A stretch of 64,000 nt of DNA from an uncultured Verrucomicrobia subdivision 3 bacterium (GTDB lineage: Bacteria; Verrucomicrobiota; Verrucomicrobiia; Limisphaerales; UBA11358), in contig CAIQKM010000108.1 in the NCBI GenBank assembly GCA_903872345.1, positions 150,540-214,539 on the forward strand. The letters are read 5' to 3'. The notes beneath the pieces were generated by a model. The model was not told the origin of the DNA. It saw only the letters and a list, made by a program, of their open reading frames with translations, and ran no database searches. Positions 59,595-64,000 of the stretch are shown here, in pieces. A program made the position numbers and the translations under genes. Numbering within the stretch: position 1 is the first letter of the stretch; each line of letters starts with the position of its first letter.

Positions 59595-60980
59595 TCACCG
59601 CCCCGTCCCGACGCCCCACGTTCCGAACGCCGTTACCGTCCGGGGCCGATATACCAGACTGCTGCGTTCCATGGCCAGCTTGGACAAGGCGAAAGCACTG
59701 ATTATAAACAGGATGGAAAGGGCATCGCTGACGGCCAGCGAGATTTTAAAGGTGGACAGAATCTGACCGAAGCTGGAGCCCATGATCACCGCCATGATCA
59801 ACACCCAGGTAAAGCGGTTAAAACCCTGCCACAGGAGGATCGGGATGAACAGCGTGACCACCCCCGCCGATAACCCGCCCACCTGTCCGACCCAAGTCAG
59901 AGCGGCCGACCAAGTTATAATGCCGGTGACACCCAGCAACCCGCCGAAAATGGCCGCGATGGACAGAATGGCCGCCAGCGGGGTGAACACCATGTAGGCC
60001 GCCAGCCAGGTGCTGGAAACCGGCAGGGTCCGCAAAAACCTGATATGCAGGCATACCGGCAGCATTTGCATGGCCAGCAGCCATTGAAAAACGAAACCGT
60101 TGGACAGCATGGGATTGGTCGTCATCATTTTGGCCGTGCTCATGAAATGAGCTTTTTCATCCACCACCGCCACGGCACCCCAGGAAAACACCACCATCAG
60201 AACGATCATGCCCAGCCCCATAAGTATCATTCGGCCGTAGGTGCGGCGCACCAGATACCCGAATCCGCCCGCGCCCTCCGCGCAGCGCGCCGCCCGCGCT
60301 TGCTGGCTCGGAAGATACATCTGACTCGGGAGGTTCAAATGGGGGGACAGCAACCGCACCCCCGCGCGAACCTGCACCAGCAACTCCGCCCGCAGCCAGC
60401 CCCAGACGCCCAGCACCCCGGCAAGCACCATAACCATCCGGCCGCTGGGCGTAGTGTAATCAAACAGCCGCGCGAAAAAATACCACCCGCCGAAAGACAA
60501 GCCCCACAGCAGGCTGAAAAAAACTGCCCGCGCCTTCTCGAACCATGATCCTCCCAACTGGCCGACGGGCAGTCCCGTGAGCGTGAAAAACATCACCCCC
60601 AACATGAGGACATCCGTGAGCGTATGCTTGACATAGGCCGGCAGTATCGCCGTCATACCACAACCCCAAATCAACACTAGAAAAACCGCCGTGTTCACCA
60701 GCAAAACCGCCAGCGCCGGCAAGGCTACCGCCGCCAGCCACCAGCTCCGGGCCAGTTGCCCCACCGTGACGGGCAAGGATAAAAACACGCGGGTGCCGCC
60801 GCGCTGCAAATCCATCGCCAAGAGGACCGCCCCCAGGAAGATCCCCATCGGAAAGAAAGTGGTATAATTGCCACGCTGGTGCGCCACACACTCGCTGACC
60901 AACATCGCGGCATTCACTGGCAGGACGATGGCCCACACCCACCACCACCGGCGAAGATAATCGCGCAAAATCAGTTTCAT
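59595..60980 (-). CDS. ABC transporter permease, first of two paralogues
   Basis: A 461-aa membrane protein with about twelve predicted helices, starting MKLILRDYLRRWWWVWAIVL. It is paralogous to the next gene (61021-62370): both share the RWWWVWA opening, the LSLPV..G.LARSWWLAAV segment, and ICLHIRFLRTLPVSSTWLA against VCAHLRYLRTLPVSAGKLAG. It forms an operon with that permease, an ABC ATPase and a YtrA-type regulator. The substrate is unknown; YtrA-type ABC systems are often linked to cell-envelope stress. Confidence 0.75.
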   Translation of the reverse strand: MKLILRDYLRRWWWVWAIVLPVNAAMLVSECVAHQRGNYTTFFPMGIFLGAVLLAMDLQRGGTRVFLSLPVTVGQLARSWWLAAVALPALAVLLVNTAVFLVLIWGCGMTAILPAYVKHTLTDVLMLGVMFFTLTGLPVGQLGGSWFEKARAVFFSLLWGLSFGGWYFFARLFDYTTPSGRMVMVLAGVLGVWGWLRAELLVQVRAGVRLLSPHLNLPSQMYLPSQQARAARCAEGAGGFGYLVRRTYGRMILMGLGMIVLMVVFSWGAVAVVDEKAHFMSTAKMMTTNPMLSNGFVFQWLLAMQMLPVCLHIRFLRTLPVSSTWLAAYMVFTPLAAILSIAAIFGGLLGVTGIITWSAALTWVGQVGGLSAGVVTLFIPILLWQGFNRFTWVLIMAVIMGSSFGQILSTFKISLAVSDALSILFIISAFALSKLAMERSSLVYRPRTVTAFGTWGVGTGR

Positions 60981-61020
60981 ACAGTTTTGTGTTTTATGGG
61001 GTGAAATAACTCCGTTCAGG

Positions 61021-62370
61021 TTATCTGGGAACGTCCATCCGGGACATCGGGGTCACCAAGCTCCACGCTAGATTTCCCCATGACCGGTACGTCCGGCTGC
61101 CACGTATCAAGGCGAGCATGGTCAGCCCCAACGATGCCAGTACCAACGCCAGCGCTATGCCGCCGTTGGCGAACGGATTCGCCGGCAACGTGACATTGAG
61201 GGGCAGCCAAAAATTCAATCCAAACAGGGCGGCCAGGATGACATACGCAGTAATGGTTCCGCCGCGCCACACCAGCACCGGGATGGACAGCGTCATGCAG
61301 CCGAGTTGAATCATCCACCATGGGCCCATGGAGTCGTTGACGATTTTCACGGGGGCGACGAGCAGAATCATCATCAGCCAGTTGCCCGCCCACAGTGTCA
61401 AAATGGCGGCCAGCGGGGCCAGCACCAGCAGCCCGGCCAGTTTGCCCGCCGACACCGGCAGGGTTCGCAAATAGCGGAGGTGCGCGCACACCGGCACGAT
61501 TTGCAGCATCAGCAACCCAGAGCCGATCAGGAAAATAACATGATCCACCATCAGCATGTCATCCGCAATCAACGGCCGTTGACGCCACGCCGACCACGCG
61601 AAGATGGCGGCAAACCACACCACCATGAACAACCCCGGCACGACCATGCCGACATAAATTTGCCGGATCAGGAAACCCAGCCCGCCCGGGCCGGTGGCGT
61701 TGCCGGCCAAAGGCAAATAGCCGCCGGAGCCGGCCTGGACAGGGCCGCGATCCTCGGCATATTTGTTCACCAGCCATTCCGCCTGCCGCCAGCCTTTGAT
61801 GGTCAGGACGATGGCTGCCACGAAAAAAATGATGCCCCAGGCTGAAACCAAATCCCCGTACATCCCGTTTTTTATCCAACCGAAACAGACGACCATATAC
61901 AGCAGATTAAAGAACAGGTTGCTCCAACCGGCCCATTTTTTCCCGGCGGACGGCGCCGGGTTCTGGGTCTGCAAAAAAAAGAATTGTCCCAGCAAACCCG
62001 CGCACAAAAGAATGCTGGAGACAACCGTCGGCCACATTCCCCAGTTTCCTTTTACCAACCCGGCGGCGACATAGACCCCCGCACTGGTCAAGCTGATGCC
62101 AACCGTGGGCAGTCCCACCGTCGCCCACCACCAGGTATGCGCCAGTTCTCGCGTCGAGACCGGCAGCGACAGGCAAACCCGCGTGAGGCCCCGGCGCAAA
62201 TCATATGATAACAGGGCGGTGCCCATGAACAGCCACACCGGAAAGAAGACCGCCATGTTGTTGAAGCCCTTCGCTGTACACTGAGCCCACAGCAGCAGGC
62301 CGTAGCCGGTCAGGCACAAGGCCCAAACCCACCACCACCGGGCCAGATGATTGGCAAGGAGGTGTCGCAT
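61021..62370 (-). CDS. ABC transporter permease, second of two paralogues
   Basis: The ATG at 62370 (MRHLLANHLARWWWVWALCL) is chosen because it overlaps the ATPase stop and aligns with its paralogue, giving 449 aa; the track adds 43 residues upstream. Multi-spanning membrane protein. The pair of related permeases suggests a heterodimeric channel served by the single ATPase. About 40 bases separate it from the second permease gene downstream. Confidence 0.78.
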   Translation of the reverse strand: MRHLLANHLARWWWVWALCLTGYGLLLWAQCTAKGFNNMAVFFPVWLFMGTALLSYDLRRGLTRVCLSLPVSTRELAHTWWWATVGLPTVGISLTSAGVYVAAGLVKGNWGMWPTVVSSILLCAGLLGQFFFLQTQNPAPSAGKKWAGWSNLFFNLLYMVVCFGWIKNGMYGDLVSAWGIIFFVAAIVLTIKGWRQAEWLVNKYAEDRGPVQAGSGGYLPLAGNATGPGGLGFLIRQIYVGMVVPGLFMVVWFAAIFAWSAWRQRPLIADDMLMVDHVIFLIGSGLLMLQIVPVCAHLRYLRTLPVSAGKLAGLLVLAPLAAILTLWAGNWLMMILLVAPVKIVNDSMGPWWMIQLGCMTLSIPVLVWRGGTITAYVILAALFGLNFWLPLNVTLPANPFANGGIALALVLASLGLTMLALIRGSRTYRSWGNLAWSLVTPMSRMDVPR

Positions 62371-63245
62371 CACTCCTCCTCTTTGACCAGCGCCACAAAC
62401 AAATCTTCCAGCGTGAGCGGCGTGAGGGTCAGTTGCTGCCCCCCCGCCGCCTGCAAGGCCTCCACCGCACCCTGCTTCTGATCCACCAAGCCCCGCCACC
62501 GGTCGGCATCCTGGCGCAATGGAGTGAAACCTTTTATGATTCCCGGGCGACCGCCGTTCGGCATGAAAAATTCCGCCAGGCGAAACCGATCCACAATCTC
62601 ATCCGTCCGACCTTCGAGCATCACCCGGCCTTGCTTGATGATGCCCACATGATCGGCAAATCGCTCGATGTCGCCCAGCCCGTGCGAGGAAATCAAAACC
62701 GTGCGATCACCATTCTCCACCGTCTTCAAGAGCTCCGTGAAGACCTGCTGCTTGGAGACCGCGTCCAGACCGGTCGTGGGTTCGTCGAGAATCAAAACCT
62801 TCGGCCGACGCGACAGCGCCAGCAGCAGACTGAGTTTCGTCTTGGCCCCGAAGGAGAGCGTGGCAATGCGGTCGCCCGGGCTCAGGTGAAAATCCTTTTG
62901 CAGACGCGTACAGTAGGCTTCGTCCCAGTCGGGAAAGAATCCACGCACAAACCGGATGGCGCTGCCGACCTTGCCCCACAGGCCGAAGTTCAGCTCCGGA
63001 CTCACATAGGCGGTCTGCTGTTTGATGGCCACCGCCTCGGTGCGATGATCCTTGCCCAGCACCCGGATTTCGCCGCCGTCGTTGTTGCCCAAGCCCAGGA
63101 TCAGGTCGAGCGCCGTGGTCTTGCCCGCGCCATTCGGGCCGATCAGGCCGTAGATGGCCCCGGCCGGCACGGTGAGATCCACCGGTCCCAGCAGGAAGCG
63201 TGGATATTTTTTCAACAGATTCCGGATTTCAATCGCGTTGGTCAT
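62370..63245 (-). CDS. ABC transporter ATP-binding protein (YtrB-like)
   Basis: A 291-aa ABC ATPase. Walker A is LIGPNGAGKTTALDLILGLG, the signature loop reads ATLSFGAKTKLSLLLALS (LSFGA rather than LSGGQ), Walker B is KVLILDEPTTGLD and the switch histidine is in VLISSHGLGDIE. It resembles the ATPases of YtrA-regulated transporters. It overlaps the regulator gene by 17 bases and the first permease by one base. Confidence 0.9.
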   Translation of the reverse strand: MTNAIEIRNLLKKYPRFLLGPVDLTVPAGAIYGLIGPNGAGKTTALDLILGLGNNDGGEIRVLGKDHRTEAVAIKQQTAYVSPELNFGLWGKVGSAIRFVRGFFPDWDEAYCTRLQKDFHLSPGDRIATLSFGAKTKLSLLLALSRRPKVLILDEPTTGLDAVSKQQVFTELLKTVENGDRTVLISSHGLGDIERFADHVGIIKQGRVMLEGRTDEIVDRFRLAEFFMPNGGRPGIIKGFTPLRQDADRWRGLVDQKQGAVEALQAAGGQQLTLTPLTLEDLFVALVKEEE

Positions 63246-63648
63246 ATGATTTGTTCTCCTGCAAGATTTCCCGCATCAGTTCAAGAATTTCCGCCGGTTT
63301 CAAGCCCGCCTCCGCCGCCTCCCGCACGCCGGACGCCAGCAGCGTCTGCGCCGCGTTCAGCTTCGCCTCCCGGCTGCGGTCGTGCCCTTGCTCCGCCACG
63401 AAGGTGCCCAGACCCTGCCGCCGGTAAATGATGCCCTCCCGCTCCAATTCCTCATAGGCCCGCTTGACCGTAATCACACTCACCAGCAAATCCTCCGCCA
63501 ACTGCCGAAAGGACGGCAGCGACGACCCCGGCTTCAGCCGGCCTTCGCTCACCTCGCGCTTCAGGCCGTCCACGATCTGCTGATACAACGTCCCCGGCAC
63601 CGCCGGCGAAATCGGACCCAAGATCATTTTTTTACGTTCAAGCGACAT
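63229..63648 (-). CDS. GntR family regulator, YtrA subfamily
   Basis: A 139-aa regulator. The winged helix-turn-helix is clear (LYQQIVDGLKREVSEGRLKP, LPSFRQLAEDLLVSVITVKR, GIIYRRQGLGTFVAEQG) and the short helical C-terminus (ALNAAQTLLASGVREAAEAG-type) is that of YtrA proteins, which repress their own ABC operon until an envelope signal arrives. The ATG at 63648 lies about 13 bases from the -10 box, so the leader is very short; Met8 is an alternative start. The operator palindrome lies in its promoter. Confidence 0.9.
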   Translation of the reverse strand: MSLERKKMILGPISPAVPGTLYQQIVDGLKREVSEGRLKPGSSLPSFRQLAEDLLVSVITVKRAYEELEREGIIYRRQGLGTFVAEQGHDRSREAKLNAAQTLLASGVREAAEAGLKPAEILELMREILQENKSYDQRD

Positions 63649-63656
63649 GTGTTACT

Positions 63657-63681
63657 ACTGTGTATATCACATATACACAGT
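63657..63681. promoter_or_regulatory. Palindromic operator of the GntR/ABC operon
   Basis: Perfect 11-base arms, ACTGTGTATAT and ATATACACAGT, around CAC. It fills the space between the -35 and -10 boxes and covers the -10, so the bound regulator would block RNA polymerase. Confidence 0.75.
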
Positions 63682-63688
63682 CTGTCAA
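63661..63688 (-). promoter_or_regulatory. Sigma-70-type promoter of the GntR/ABC operon
   Basis: On the minus strand a perfect TTGACA (complement of 63683-63688), 16 bases, then TATACA (complement of 63661-63666). The start would fall near 63654, a few bases from the ATG. Confidence 0.75.
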
Positions 63689-64000
63689 TGAATTTTTGCT
63701 TGTTCTGTATTGAAGGCATATTTGAGCCGGTATGAAGTATTAAGAAAACCCCGCCCGGCCATGATTATGGCCTGCAGAAAAATTGATTGGCGGCCATTAC
63801 TGGCATTCCCAATCGTTTAACGCCTTCCGCGCACCTAATTGCGCGTAAATCGTATATCGCAAATCACTACTGTCCGGTTAAGATTTAGCTGAGAATGATT
63901 TCAGGTCGGTAAAACCTGTATATTTTCACTGTTCGGTCATTTTTCGATTTCAATTCTGCGACGATTCCTTGAGGGTGGCACCCCGCATTCCCGCAGTTTG
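63689..64000. other. Gene-free right end of the window
   Basis: No ORF or RNA gene is supportable here. A small hairpin, GGCCAT-GATT-ATGGCC (63757-63772), has no T-run on either strand. The rest shows nothing recognisable. Confidence 0.5.

Noticed and set aside
63757-63772. GGCCAT-GATT-ATGGCC hairpin as a terminator
   Set aside because: No T-run on either strand and no gene ending nearby.

Overview
The window reads as a piece of chromosome from a GC-rich, Gram-negative bacterium of the Verrucomicrobiota, most likely near the Limisphaerales/Pedosphaera group. This is inferred from the gene families rather than from a marker gene. The clues are a GloVer tandem-repeat protein, very large Calx-beta and Ig/RCC1 secreted proteins, AFTLxE-type pseudopilin leaders, an EF-P with a PGN loop tip, many REP-like extragenic hairpins, and few Shine-Dalgarno sequences. 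There are no rRNA, tRNA or CRISPR features that I can support.

Layout. 0-2.9 kb: the end of kdpD and a complete kdpE. 2.9-5.7 kb: an AT-richer island with a hypothetical protein, a GloVer repeat protein and a small GNAT-like protein. 5.7-7.1 kb: a gene-free stretch full of REP-like hairpins and a duplicated ATCAAGGC block, ending in a candidate sigma-54 promoter. 7.1-14.6 kb: one giant secreted metzincin/Calx-beta protein. 14.7-24.7 kb: a stress/redox cluster holding an ECF sigma factor and its ZAS anti-sigma factor. Six promoters of identical design (YTGTAAGK, 16 bases, CGAC) precede a DinB/DedA-ATP-grasp/NRDE operon, a YHS protein, a DUF1223 protein, a DUF2652 protein, a four-gene ferric-reductase/Rieske operon and the anti-sigma gene. 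I regard this as the main discovery in the window.

24.7-43.5 kb: an NtrC-type activator, a PaaK-like adenylating enzyme, then a long type II secretion operon behind a candidate sigma-54 promoter with a direct-repeat upstream site. The operon order is a Gly-rich small protein, GspE, F, G, H, I, J, K, L-like, M-like, PilP-like, a secretin split into two genes, and an NtrB-like kinase. An outer-membrane beta-barrel gene follows. The NtrC-type regulator, the kinase and the -24/-12 sites suggest one circuit controlling secretion and perhaps its giant substrate.

43.5-50.1 kb: a DUF255 thioredoxin-like protein, a RAYT transposase enclosed by 34-bp inverted repeats, a hypothetical gene with nrdR, efp and ptsI. 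50.1-54.9 kb: a second giant secreted protein with propeller, Ig and RCC1 repeats. 55-59.4 kb: an opgG/opgH glucan operon with an extra membrane protein between the two genes. 59.6-63.7 kb: a GntR (YtrA-type) regulated ABC transporter with two paralogous permeases and a palindromic operator lying between the -35 and -10 boxes. Many large ORFs in the supplied track are antisense shadows and were left out.
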